Part shown: piece by piece, positions 23,229-30,949 of the stretch
Numbering within the stretch: position 1 is the stretch's first letter
Layout of the letters: each line of letters opens with the position of its first letter
Origin: Collinsella aerofaciens ATCC 25986
GTDB taxonomy: Bacteria; Actinomycetota; Coriobacteriia; Coriobacteriales; Coriobacteriaceae
DNA length: 64,000 bases
Direction: 5' to 3'
NCBI RefSeq assembly: GCF_010509075.1
Contig: NZ_CP048433.1
Span: forward strand, 496,001 to 560,000
Notes under the pieces: generated by a model
The model's database searches: none
Told to the model about the DNA's origin: nothing
What the model saw: the letters and a program-made list of their open reading frames with translations, nothing else
Program-made: the position numbers and the translations under genes

Positions 23229-24800
23229 CTAGCAGAGCTTTCTCAGATAATGGAAGTCGCTCGCGTCATCGCCGGTGAACGCCCCGTGCAGCTCGTCGAT
23301 AATGTCGGCGGTAGAAGTCATCTGCTGGTACATGTCGGCGCTTGTGACCCAGACGTTGCCGTTCTTCACGGCTTTGAACTGCGACAATAGCGCGTTTTTG
23401 CCTACGAAGTCGTTCAAGGTGACAACCGATTCGTCGATGGTGCCGTTGTAGACGATGATGTCGGCATCCTTCGCCGTCGCGTAGAAGCGCTCCATTTCGA
23501 GCGTTACTGACGAGCCTGACGTCGACGCCGTCTGCGCGTCATCGAGCGCGTAGTTGCCGCCTGCAAGCTCGATCATCTGCGCCACGTAGTCGCCCGCCCG
23601 CCGCGTGACGGCGGCCCCGTTTGAGTTAATGTAGAAATACGCCACGGTTTTACCTGACGACGCGAGCCCCGACGTTTGCTCGACGCGGGCCTTCTGCTCG
23701 TTGAACAGGTGCGCGGCCTCGTCTTCCTTGTCGAACAGGATGCCGAAAAGCTTAATCCACTCGACGCGCCCGAGTGCTTCGGGCTCGCTCGACGACTGTT
23801 CGGTGAGCACGACGAGCCCGAGTTTCTGCAGCTTTTCCTTCACATCGGGTGTGTGGTTGATCATGGTGTTCTCGATGGCGAGCGTGCAGCCCGAGGCCGA
23901 TATTCGCTCGTAGTCGGGCGCGCTGTACTTGCCGCCGTAGGCGATCGCCCCACTTTCGAGTGCGCTTTTGAAGCCCGCGACCGAGCAATCGTCGGCCTTC
24001 GTGCCCGACATGATGATATTGTCGTTCGCATCGAGTGCGTCGACCAGGCACATCGTCGCCGACGACACGAGGTACACCTTGTCGGCGGGGCGCCTTATGA
24101 CCGCGATGTCGGAGCTCAACCCATCAGGTACCTTCGCATCTTGCGGCACCACGAGGAAGCGCTCCCCGTTCGAAATGCAGATAAGCCGCAGGCCGCCTTC
24201 GAACTCGTCGACAGTGAAGTGCTCGGCGTATTCAAGCTGAAGCGTCCCCGTCGGCTTCCAGCCGCAGCCTAAATCGGCGTTGTGGAAGTCGGCCGCGGCG
24301 CTTGAGGCCGTTCCCGCAGGGGAGCCGCCGCTTGCTTCGTCGCCCGATTTCTCCTTCATGGTGGATGAGTCGAAGTAGAGCGTGTAGTCGATGGTGTGCG
24401 GCGTCGACATGGCGACGGTCTCGGCCGACACGGCGATGTCCTCGTCGAGCGTGACGGGTATCTCGAACGTGGAGTTGCCGCCGTCGTTTACGGGCGCGTA
24501 GTCCACGCCGTCGACGGTCATCTTGTCGTAGTTCGAACTCGACCAGGTGATGGTCGCGGTGTAGGTGTCGCCATCCTTCACAATTGTGGTTGGTGAGGCG
24601 ATGCTTGCGCGCCCTGACCCGCCGGAAAGCGAGACGCTCACAGTGTATTCCTGAGAGCCCGTCGTGGCACCGGTCGCGTTCGGGCTCGCACTGCACCCCG
24701 CGAAGGGAAGCGCGAGCAGGGCGACGAGAACGCAGGCGACCGCGCGCGCCGCGATGCTGTGGCGCTTCCTGTTTTCCCCCTTGGGAAGAATCGACCGCAT
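23229..24800 (-). CDS. ABC transporter substrate-binding lipoprotein with N-terminal NEAT-like domain
   Basis: 523 residues. A type II signal peptide ends in LPFAGC, giving lipidated Cys36. Residues about 45-150 form a beta-rich domain (TYTATITWSSSNYDKMTVDG, then FEIPVTLDEDIAVSAET) that resembles NEAT-type iron-transport-associated domains. The rest (about 180-523) is a class III (BtuF/FhuD-like) binding protein with ERISASGCTLAIENTM, KLGLVVLTEQSS and FLDIID-type helices. It would capture the chelate at the membrane outer face for the FecCD permease. The ligand is inferred from the riboswitch and CbiK neighbour. Confidence 0.82.
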   Translation of the reverse strand: MRSILPKGENRKRHSIAARAVACVLVALLALPFAGCSASPNATGATTGSQEYTVSVSLSGGSGRASIASPTTIVKDGDTYTATITWSSSNYDKMTVDGVDYAPVNDGGNSTFEIPVTLDEDIAVSAETVAMSTPHTIDYTLYFDSSTMKEKSGDEASGGSPAGTASSAAADFHNADLGCGWKPTGTLQLEYAEHFTVDEFEGGLRLICISNGERFLVVPQDAKVPDGLSSDIAVIRRPADKVYLVSSATMCLVDALDANDNIIMSGTKADDCSVAGFKSALESGAIAYGGKYSAPDYERISASGCTLAIENTMINHTPDVKEKLQKLGLVVLTEQSSSEPEALGRVEWIKLFGILFDKEDEAAHLFNEQKARVEQTSGLASSGKTVAYFYINSNGAAVTRRAGDYVAQMIELAGGNYALDDAQTASTSGSSVTLEMERFYATAKDADIIVYNGTIDESVVTLNDFVGKNALLSQFKAVKNGNVWVTSADMYQQMTSTADIIDELHGAFTGDDASDFHYLRKLC

Positions 24801-24804
24801 GGCG

Positions 24805-25338
24805 TTACTTCAGTGCGTCGGCGCGCAGATCGACGCCGGCGGATTCGAACACGAGCGTGCGGTCGTACCACTGCTCTTTTCTAATACTCCACGCGGCGCA
24901 GGCGGTGTCCTCGTCGAGCGCTTTAACGGGCACGTCGTAGGTGTACTTGCCTTCCGCGTTTTCCACATAGGGGATGAAGTCGGCCTCGCTCGCGGCGGCA
25001 GCCTCGTCGCCCGTGCCCATGAAGAGCTTGCCGTAGCCCGTGCCGGAAAGCGTCATCACGCAGTGCATGGAGCCGTTTTCCACGATGAGCTGGGCGTCCA
25101 CAATCCTGAACATGTTCGAGCTGGAATCTACGGTGATCGGATAGGTGCCGTCGGCCACCTTGTCGGCGGTGATGGGGGCAGCGCTTGCGCCCTCGGGCGC
25201 ATCGGCCGCCTGTTCGGTCTTTTCCTGGGAATCGGCATCGCTTGCCTTTGCGCTGTCGATTGAATTTCCGCCGCAGCCGGCGAGCGAGAACGCGAAAAGC
25301 GCCGCTGACAGGGCGAAGGCGAGGGTTTTCTTCAACAT
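24805..25338 (-). CDS. Small lipoprotein with a beta-rich domain, uptake-associated
   Basis: 177 residues from the ATG at 25338. The signal peptide ends AFSLAGC (lipidated Cys22), followed by an acidic linker and a beta-rich domain (about 60-177) containing DGTYPITVDSSSNMFRIVDA, FIPYVENAEGKYTY and VPVKALDEDTACAAWS. Its pattern of VPV then LDED then A-x-S resembles the N-terminal domain of the next protein. It may bind haem, a corrinoid or another tetrapyrrole outside the cell (inference). It lies 4 nt upstream of the binding-protein gene. Confidence 0.7.
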   Translation of the reverse strand: MLKKTLAFALSAALFAFSLAGCGGNSIDSAKASDADSQEKTEQAADAPEGASAAPITADKVADGTYPITVDSSSNMFRIVDAQLIVENGSMHCVMTLSGTGYGKLFMGTGDEAAAASEADFIPYVENAEGKYTYDVPVKALDEDTACAAWSIRKEQWYDRTLVFESAGVDLRADALK

Positions 25339-25402
25339 GGAGGGGGTTCCTTTCAATCGCTTCGACCGCCCGCGCCGTGCGGTGGGCGGGCGGGATGCGA
25401 AT

Positions 25403-25447
25403 GCAACGGGCATGCGCCGTCGGTCGGGGAAGGCGCATGCCCGTTGC
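25403..25447. repeat. 16-bp perfect inverted repeat between cbiK and the small lipoprotein gene
   Basis: GCAACGGGCATGCGCC (25403-25418) and GGCGCATGCCCGTTGC (25432-25447) form a strong hairpin with a 13-nt loop. There is no T-run on the minus strand. It may limit read-through or protect the upstream cbiK mRNA segment. A second smaller hairpin (GCACGGGG/CCCCGTGC) lies beside it nearer cbiK. Confidence 0.65.
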
Positions 25448-25483
25448 ACGGGGACGCGACCGGCGCCCCCGTGCGCGGCGAGT

Positions 25484-26410
25484 TTACAGCTTGGCGATGG
25501 CGTCGTCCACGTGCGAGACGTAGATGTCGTCGACCGCGGCGTTCTGTCCCAGACCCTGGAGCAGGCACGTCACTTCGAAGCCAGCGGCCACGAACTTTGC
25601 AGCCCAGCTGTCGGGGTCGGTCTCGTCTGCCATGTCGTTGTTCGCGTGGTCGCCCGCGACCACCATGAACGGCGCGAGCACGGCCTTCTTGTACCCTGCG
25701 GCGCTCGCGGCGGCGATAACATCCTCGCAGGTCGGCTCAGCCTCGACGGTGCCGACGAAGAACTGCGTCAAGCCCTCGTTCTTGAACACTTCCTGCATCT
25801 TGGCATAGTCGGCGTTGGAATCGGCTTCGGTGCCGTGGCCCATGAGGCACAGCGCCGTCTTGCCGTCGTCGAAGGACGCCATGTTCTCCTTAATGGCTGC
25901 GGCCACCTTCTTGTAGTCGTCGTCGGAGGTGAGCAGCGGGTCGCCGAGCGAGATCTTGTCGAACTTGTCGGCGTACTTGTCGAGCTCGTCTTTCACGTCG
26001 GCGTATTCCAGGCCAGCCATGAGATGCGTCGGCTGCACGACAATTTCCTTCACGCCGTCTTCCACGCAGCGGTCGAGCGCCTCGGTCATGTTGTCGATCG
26101 TGATGCCGTCGCGCTTCTTCAGCTTGTCGATGATGATCTGCGCGGTGAAGGCGCGGCGGATGTCGTAGTCCTGCCAGTACTTCTCGCGGATAGCGTCTTC
26201 GATGGCGCCGATGGTGATGTGGCGCGAGTCGTTGTAGCTCGTGCCGAAGCTCGTGACGAGGATGACCGGCTTCACGGCCTTCTCCTTTTCGCTCGATTTC
26301 TCGGAACTCGCGGAGGTGCTGGAGCAGCCCGCGAGCGCGAATCCGGCGAGCGCGACGGCTCCGGTTGCTGCGGCGCCCATGAAGCCGCGGCGTGACATCT
26401 GGTCGGACAT
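25484..26410 (-). CDS. cbiK: Exported lipoprotein sirohydrochlorin cobaltochelatase (CbiK type)
   Basis: 308 residues. CbiK inserts Co2+ (or Fe2+) into sirohydrochlorin. The chelatase core starts at about residue 47 (VKPVILVTSFGTSYNDSR) and keeps the family histidines in QPTHLMAG, MGHGTE and VAGDHANND. The N-terminus is not cytoplasmic: a twin-arginine-like MSRRGFMGAAATG is followed by a hydrophobic stretch and the lipobox ALAGC (Cys29). So the enzyme should be folded, exported and lipid-anchored. Start ATG 26410 has AGGAAA upstream. It is first in the operon under the cobalamin riboswitch and leads into the uptake genes. Confidence 0.88.
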   Translation of the reverse strand: MSDQMSRRGFMGAAATGAVALAGFALAGCSSTSASSEKSSEKEKAVKPVILVTSFGTSYNDSRHITIGAIEDAIREKYWQDYDIRRAFTAQIIIDKLKKRDGITIDNMTEALDRCVEDGVKEIVVQPTHLMAGLEYADVKDELDKYADKFDKISLGDPLLTSDDDYKKVAAAIKENMASFDDGKTALCLMGHGTEADSNADYAKMQEVFKNEGLTQFFVGTVEAEPTCEDVIAAASAAGYKKAVLAPFMVVAGDHANNDMADETDPDSWAAKFVAAGFEVTCLLQGLGQNAAVDDIYVSHVDDAIAKL

Positions 26411-26529
26411 GGTTTTTCCTTTCCTCGGTTTGCCGGTCCCCCGGCGACAGTTGCTTGTCGGCACAAGCGAAAGAAAAGCGCACCCCTCGGGGTTCACAAG
26501 GAGCTAACGCCACGGCGATGCCGTGAGGA

Positions 26530-26665
26530 AAAGGCGAAGCAGTCTGGCTTGGGGCGCGAGGCAGTTCGCCCGCGCGTCCTATACAGTAATGTCCCTTGCC
26601 CAGGATTCCCACCTGGTTCCCTCCGCAAGCCAGCGCGGGCTGTGCGGGCGCCGCGCCGGTCATTT
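26530..26665 (-). promoter_or_regulatory. Cobalamin riboswitch
   Basis: Read on the minus strand, the leader contains GGAGGGAACCAGGTGGGAAT, then CCTGGGCAAGGGAC, TTACTGTATAGGAC, and a B12-box-like CCAAGCCAGACTGCTTCGCC. These match the order and core of the B12 aptamer (GGGAA-x-x-x-GGTG-x-x-AATCC, CACTGT-type loop, AAGCCAG box). Downstream CACGGCATCGCCGTG and CCCCGAGGGG hairpins may form the expression platform. It should repress cbiK and the transporter when adenosylcobalamin is plentiful. Confidence 0.87.
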
Positions 26666-26708
26666 CCTTTTATCCGATTGTCATATGCTCGTTGCCGAAA
26701 CTTTTACT

Positions 26709-26737
26709 ATGATAGTGGGCACTTGTGAACGTGTCAA
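26709..26737 (-). promoter_or_regulatory. Sigma70-type promoter of the riboswitch-cbiK operon
   Basis: On the minus strand TTGACA (26732-26737) and TATCAT (26709-26714) are separated by exactly 17 bp. Transcription would start near 26702, just before the aptamer. No comparable promoter was found for the + strand operon in this region. Confidence 0.8.
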
Positions 26738-26868
26738 AGCCAGGGCGGGCGGCATTGCGCCTCCTGCCTGCGTATTTGCGCCGATTGCCGCTGCGGGCGC
26801 CGTGTTTTGCCCGCTGTGCGAAGGGCGGCGTAAACGGTTGCGATGAGAAACGGGAAGGGAAGGCTCGG

Positions 26869-27660
26869 ATGATTCATATCGTTGGCGCAGGCTCGGGCGC
26901 CGCCGACCTTATCACGCTGCGCGGGGCGCGCCTTCTGCGCGCGGCGGACGTGGTCGTTTGGGCGGGGAGCCTTGTGAACCCCGAGCTGCTCGCCGATTGC
27001 AAGGAATCCTGCGTCGTCTACGACAGCGCGCACATGACCTTGGAGGAAGTGCTCGACGTGATGTGTGCGGCGGATGCGCGGGGCGAGGAAGTGGTGCGCC
27101 TGCACACGGGTGACCCGTGCCTATACGGCGCCATCCAGGAGCAGATGGACGCACTCGACGCGCGCGGCGTGGACTACGAGGTGGTGCCCGGCGTGTCGAG
27201 CTTTTGCGGTGCCGCGGCGGCGCTTCGCCAGGAATACACGCTGCCGGGAATCAGCCAGTCTGTCGTGATCACGCGGCTTTCCGGGCGCACCCCCATGCCC
27301 GCGGGCGAGGGCATGCGCACCATGGCGGAAAGCGGCTCGACTATGGTCATCTTCCTGAGCTCGGGTATGCTCGCCGAGCTTTCCGCCGAGCTTTTGGCCG
27401 CGGGCCGCAGCTCCGACGAGCCGGCGGCGCTCGTGTACAAGGCGACCTGGCCTGAGGAGCGCGTGGTGCGCTGCACAGTGGGCACGCTCGCCGATGCGGG
27501 TGCGCGAGTGGGCATCGACCGCACGGCGCTCGTGGTGGTGGGCCGCGTGCTCGGAGCTCGCGGCGGGCTTGCGCACGACGGCGCGCAAGCGGAGTCGTAC
27601 GAGCGCAGCAAGCTTTACGACCCTTCGTTTGCCACGGGGTATCGGAAGGCGAGCAGCTAG
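26869..27660 (+). CDS. cbiF: Cobalt-precorrin-4 C11-methyltransferase
   Basis: 263 residues from the ATG after GGGAAGGGAAGG. SAM-dependent tetrapyrrole methylase of the anaerobic B12 pathway. It shows the class pattern IHIVGAGSGAADLITLRGAR at the N-terminus, VRLHTGDPCLYGAI in the middle and VVPGVSSFCGAAAAL. First gene of the + strand run of B12 genes, divergent from cbiK. CbiF normally acts on the product of CbiH. The gap of 130 bp upstream has no aptamer on this strand. Confidence 0.93.
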   Translation: MIHIVGAGSGAADLITLRGARLLRAADVVVWAGSLVNPELLADCKESCVVYDSAHMTLEEVLDVMCAADARGEEVVRLHTGDPCLYGAIQEQMDALDARGVDYEVVPGVSSFCGAAAALRQEYTLPGISQSVVITRLSGRTPMPAGEGMRTMAESGSTMVIFLSSGMLAELSAELLAAGRSSDEPAALVYKATWPEERVVRCTVGTLADAGARVGIDRTALVVVGRVLGARGGLAHDGAQAESYERSKLYDPSFATGYRKASS

Positions 27661-27661
27661 C

Positions 27662-28846
27662 GTGGCCTTCGAGCACTACATATATACCGGGACGACCCGC
27701 CTGCGCTGCGGCTATACCACGGGGAGCTGCGCCGCGCTCGCGGCGAAGGCGGCCTGCGAGATGCTCTTGTCACGAAAGCCCGTCGGCCACGTGTCGATCG
27801 TCACCCCCGGCGGGCTGCCCGTCGAGACGGACGTGGTCGATGCATGCATCGGCGAGGGGTGCGCCCAGTGCGCCGTGCGAAAGGACGCAGGCGACGACGC
27901 CGATGTGACCGACGGCGTGCTCGTGTACGCGCGTGTGGAACATGCGGGGTCGGGCACGGGTACTGCGGGCAGCAAGGACGTGCCCGCGCACGAATCGGAA
28001 GTTTCCGTCGATGGCGGCGTGGGCGTGGGGCGCGTGACGTTGCCCGGGCTCGAGCAGCCGGTGGGGGCGGCCGCCATCAACGCGACGCCGCGCGCGATGA
28101 TTACTTCGGCGGTGCGTGAGGTGTGCGCCGCGCACGGCTTTTCTGGAAACATTGCTGTGACGATTTCGGTACCCGAGGGTGTGGCCCTTGCCGAAAAGAC
28201 CTTCAACCCGCACCTGGGGATAGAGGACGGCATCTCCATCCTGGGAACGACGGGCATCGTCGAGCCGCGCAGCCTCGCTGCCTTGCGCGACAGCATCGAG
28301 CTCGAGATTCGGCAGCATGCGGCTATGGGGCGGCGCGGAGTCGTGCTCACGCCCGGCAACTACGGCGGGCAGTTCATCTCGGGGCATTTCCACCTAAACG
28401 GTGCGCCGGTGGTCTTCATCTCCAACTTTGTGGGCGATGCGATTGATTGCTGCGTTCGCGAGGGATTCACCAATGTCCTTCTTGTGGGACACATCGGCAA
28501 GCTGGTGAAGGTCGCTGGCGGCATCATGGACACCCATTCGCGTACCGCCGACTGCCGCGCGGAGATTCTGGCCGCCCACGCGGCCTTGGCCGGCGCGGGC
28601 GCGAAGACCGTGCGCGAGATCATGTCGTCGGTCACGACCACGGCGGCGCTCGAGGTAATCGAGGCCGCCGGCGTGGGGGACGCTGCGCGCGCTTCGCTCG
28701 CTGCGGCAATCGAGGACAGGTTGCGCCGCCGCGCGGCGGGCGCATGCGACATCGCCGCGGTCGTGTTCGACGCCGAGCGCCGCGAGCTTTTCCGCACGTC
28801 GGGCGCCGATGCAGTTATCGGGGAATTGGGGGCGACGTATGAGTAA
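27662..28846 (+). CDS. cbiD: Cobalt-precorrin-5B (C1)-methyltransferase
   Basis: 394 residues from GTG at 27662, one nucleotide after the cbiF stop. CbiD methylates C1 during ring contraction in the anaerobic pathway. Family motifs are LRCGYTTGSCAALAAKAA near the N-terminus, INATPRAMI, TTGIVEPRS and NVLLVGHIGKLVKVAGGI. The ATG further upstream is inside cbiF and is unlikely. The 3' end overlaps the next reading frame by 8 bp. Confidence 0.93.
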   Translation: MAFEHYIYTGTTRLRCGYTTGSCAALAAKAACEMLLSRKPVGHVSIVTPGGLPVETDVVDACIGEGCAQCAVRKDAGDDADVTDGVLVYARVEHAGSGTGTAGSKDVPAHESEVSVDGGVGVGRVTLPGLEQPVGAAAINATPRAMITSAVREVCAAHGFSGNIAVTISVPEGVALAEKTFNPHLGIEDGISILGTTGIVEPRSLAALRDSIELEIRQHAAMGRRGVVLTPGNYGGQFISGHFHLNGAPVVFISNFVGDAIDCCVREGFTNVLLVGHIGKLVKVAGGIMDTHSRTADCRAEILAAHAALAGAGAKTVREIMSSVTTTAALEVIEAAGVGDAARASLAAAIEDRLRRRAAGACDIAAVVFDAERRELFRTSGADAVIGELGATYE

Positions 28847-29072
28847 AGGCGTGCTGTACGGGGTGGGCCGCGCAATCGGCTGGCCGGGGACGAAGGTGGT
28901 CATGAAGGCGCGCCGCTCGCTTGCGGACACGAAGCGCATCCTTCGCGAGGAGGGCGCCTTCGACGGTGCCGAGCTCGTAGAGGACTGTGGGCTTCCGGGC
29001 GAGCGCGTGTACCGTTCGCTCGACGATGTGCCCGATCGGAGCAGCTACTTCTCGACGATGGTGGTGCGCTAG
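28839..29072 (+). pseudogene. cbiL: Internally deleted cbiL (cobalt-factor II C20-methyltransferase remnant)
   Basis: 77 codons remain where about 230 are expected. The first ten residues (MSKGVLYGVG) match the start of CbiL/CobI methylases. From about residue 19 the sequence jumps to the CbiL C-terminus: KVVMKARRSLADTKRILREE, then LPGERVYRSLDDV and YFSTMVVR, which align with Salmonella CbiL (VLMK, LPGE, YFST). The SAM- and substrate-binding middle is gone, but the frame and the overlaps with cbiD and cbiG persist. It cannot be an active methylase. An intact cbiL elsewhere, or an assembly artefact, cannot be excluded. Confidence 0.85.
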
Positions 29073-30206
29073 ATGAGGGTTTCCTGCATAGCGTTCACTG
29101 AGAGGGGGTATGCGTTGGCGGAGCGCACCGCACGCGCGCTTTCCGATTGCGCGCAGACAGGTGAAGACGACCCTGGCTGGGACGTTTCCGTTTCGCGCGG
29201 GTTCGGCGAGGGGAAGGCCGACCTGCGCGCATGGACGGCGCTCGCGTGGGAAGCGTCGGACGCGCTTCTGTTCGTGGGCGCGGCGGGCATCGCCGTGCGG
29301 GCGATCGCGCCGCATGTCGCCTCGAAGGCAACCGATTCCGCGGTTGTGGCGATCGACGAGGCGGGGCGCTTTGCCGTCCCGCTTTTGTCGGGGCATTTGG
29401 GCGGTGCGAACGAGCTTGCGCAAACTGTGGCACGCGCGGCAGGGGCCATCCCCGTCATCACCACGGCGACCGACGTCCGCGGCGTGTGGGCGGTGGATAC
29501 GTGGGCGCGCTGTGCGGGGCTCGCCGTTTCGAATCCCGAGGCCATCAAGCGAGTGTCGGCGCGGCTGCTTTCGGGCGGGCGCGTGGCGCTCTATTCCGAC
29601 ATGCCGATTTCGGGACAGCCGCCTGAGGGGGTTGACCTTGCGTCCGACCGCGCTCGGGCCGATATCGTCGTGTCGCCGTTCGCTGGCGCGAATGCAGGTG
29701 CGTCCGTTCGTGCGGCGGAGACAACGGGCGAGGTCGTGCCCGCCGGTGAGACGGGGAAGCCGGCGGGCGTGCGGGCGCAGGCGCCTGCGCCCGAGCCGCT
29801 TCGCCTTGTCGTGCCCTGCATCGTTGCGGGCATAGGATGCCGTCGCGGTGCGTGCGCCGAAGCGATCGAGGAGGCGTTTCTTCTCGCGTGCGGGCAGGTG
29901 GGTATCTCGCCTTCGGCCGTGCGCGAGGCGGCGACGATCGACGTGAAGGCGCACGAGGAGGGTCTGCTCGCCTTCTGCTGCGCGCGCAATATCCCGCTTG
30001 CGACGTATTCCGCAGAGGAGTTGTCGCAGGTCGAAGGCAGCGTTTCGCCATCTGATTTTGTGCGCGCGACGGTGGGGGTCGACAACGTGTGCGAGCGGGC
30101 AGCGCTCGCGGAGGGGGGCAAACTTATCTTCCCGAAGCTCGCTCACGGCGGCGTGACCGTCGCGTTTTCCAAGGTAACTATCGATCTTTCGTTTAAGGAG
30201 CGGTGA
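29073..30206 (+). CDS. cbiG: Cobalt-precorrin-5A hydrolase
   Basis: 377 residues, starting directly after the cbiL-remnant stop. CbiG opens the delta-lactone and releases the C2 fragment as acetaldehyde. N-terminal domain (about 1-115) has LLFVGAAGIAVRAIAPHV and PLLSGHLGGANELA; a linker of low complexity (Ala/Gly/Pro) spans about 205-245; the C-terminal domain has VAGIGCRRGACAEAIEEAF and FSEEEL-type motifs (YSAEEL, VGVDNVCE). One-base overlap with cbiH. Confidence 0.92.
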   Translation: MRVSCIAFTERGYALAERTARALSDCAQTGEDDPGWDVSVSRGFGEGKADLRAWTALAWEASDALLFVGAAGIAVRAIAPHVASKATDSAVVAIDEAGRFAVPLLSGHLGGANELAQTVARAAGAIPVITTATDVRGVWAVDTWARCAGLAVSNPEAIKRVSARLLSGGRVALYSDMPISGQPPEGVDLASDRARADIVVSPFAGANAGASVRAAETTGEVVPAGETGKPAGVRAQAPAPEPLRLVVPCIVAGIGCRRGACAEAIEEAFLLACGQVGISPSAVREAATIDVKAHEEGLLAFCCARNIPLATYSAEELSQVEGSVSPSDFVRATVGVDNVCERAALAEGGKLIFPKLAHGGVTVAFSKVTIDLSFKER

Positions 30207-30949
30207 TGGGAAAGCTCTTCGTGGTGGGGATCGGCCCGGGCGGCCCCGACGGCATGACGATTGCGGCCCGGCGCGCGCTCGAGGCGGCCGACATCGTTGT
30301 GGGGTACACGAAATACGTGGAGCTCGCGCTCGCCGCCGTGCCCGACGCGGCGCATCTCGCGACCCCGATGATGCACGAGGTCGAACGGTGCAGCCTTGCG
30401 CTTTCGCGCGCGCAGAGCGGAGAAGCCGTGGCGCTCGTGTGCAGCGGTGACGCGGGCGTGTACGGCATGGCGAGCCCCGTGCTGGAGCTTGCGGAGGACT
30501 ACCCCGATGTAGACGTGGAAGTTATCGCCGGGGCCACCGCGGCTCAGAGCGGGTCGGCGGTGCTCGGCGCCCCGCTTGCCCACGACTTCGCGGTCGTGTC
30601 GCTCTCCGACCTGCTCACGCCATGGGAGGTCATCGAGCGCAGGCTCGCCGCCGTCGCGAGTGCCGACTTCTGCATCTGTTTGTACAACCCGCGCAGCAGA
30701 AAGCGCGCCGACAGGCTCTCACGCGCGGCGAAGATTATGCTCGAATGGAAGGCCCCCGACACGCTCTGCGGCTGGGTACGCAACATCGGGCGCGAGGGGC
30801 AGCAGTCGGGCATGTGCAGGCTCTCCGAGCTGGGGGAGATCGACGCCGACATGTTCACCACCGTGTTCGTCGGCAACGCGGACACGAAGCTCGTAGGCGG
30901 CCGTATGGTCACGCCGCGCGGGTATCGGGAGATTCCATGCGAAAGGTAA
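30206..30949 (+). CDS. cbiH: Cobalt-factor III C17-methyltransferase
   Basis: 247 residues from the ATG that overlaps the cbiG stop (TGATG). Tetrapyrrole methylase with KLFVVGIGPGGPDGMTIAAR at the N-terminus, VALVCSGDAGVYGMA and VIAGATAAQSGSAVLGAPL, then FCICLYNPRSRKR, all characteristic of CbiH/CobJ. It performs ring contraction using factor III made by CbiL, whose gene is broken just upstream. Its 3' end overlaps cbiET by 13 bp. Confidence 0.93.
   Translation: MGKLFVVGIGPGGPDGMTIAARRALEAADIVVGYTKYVELALAAVPDAAHLATPMMHEVERCSLALSRAQSGEAVALVCSGDAGVYGMASPVLELAEDYPDVDVEVIAGATAAQSGSAVLGAPLAHDFAVVSLSDLLTPWEVIERRLAAVASADFCICLYNPRSRKRADRLSRAAKIMLEWKAPDTLCGWVRNIGREGQQSGMCRLSELGEIDADMFTTVFVGNADTKLVGGRMVTPRGYREIPCER

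Noticed and set aside
25145-26395. 416-codon plus-strand frame opposite cbiK
   Set aside because: It crosses cbiK and the lipoprotein gene and their intergenic hairpins; no family similarity.
26738-26868. Second cobalamin riboswitch on the + strand upstream of cbiF
   Set aside because: AAAGCCAGGGCGGGC looks a little like a B12 box, but the GGGAA/GGTG core and the rest of the aptamer are missing.
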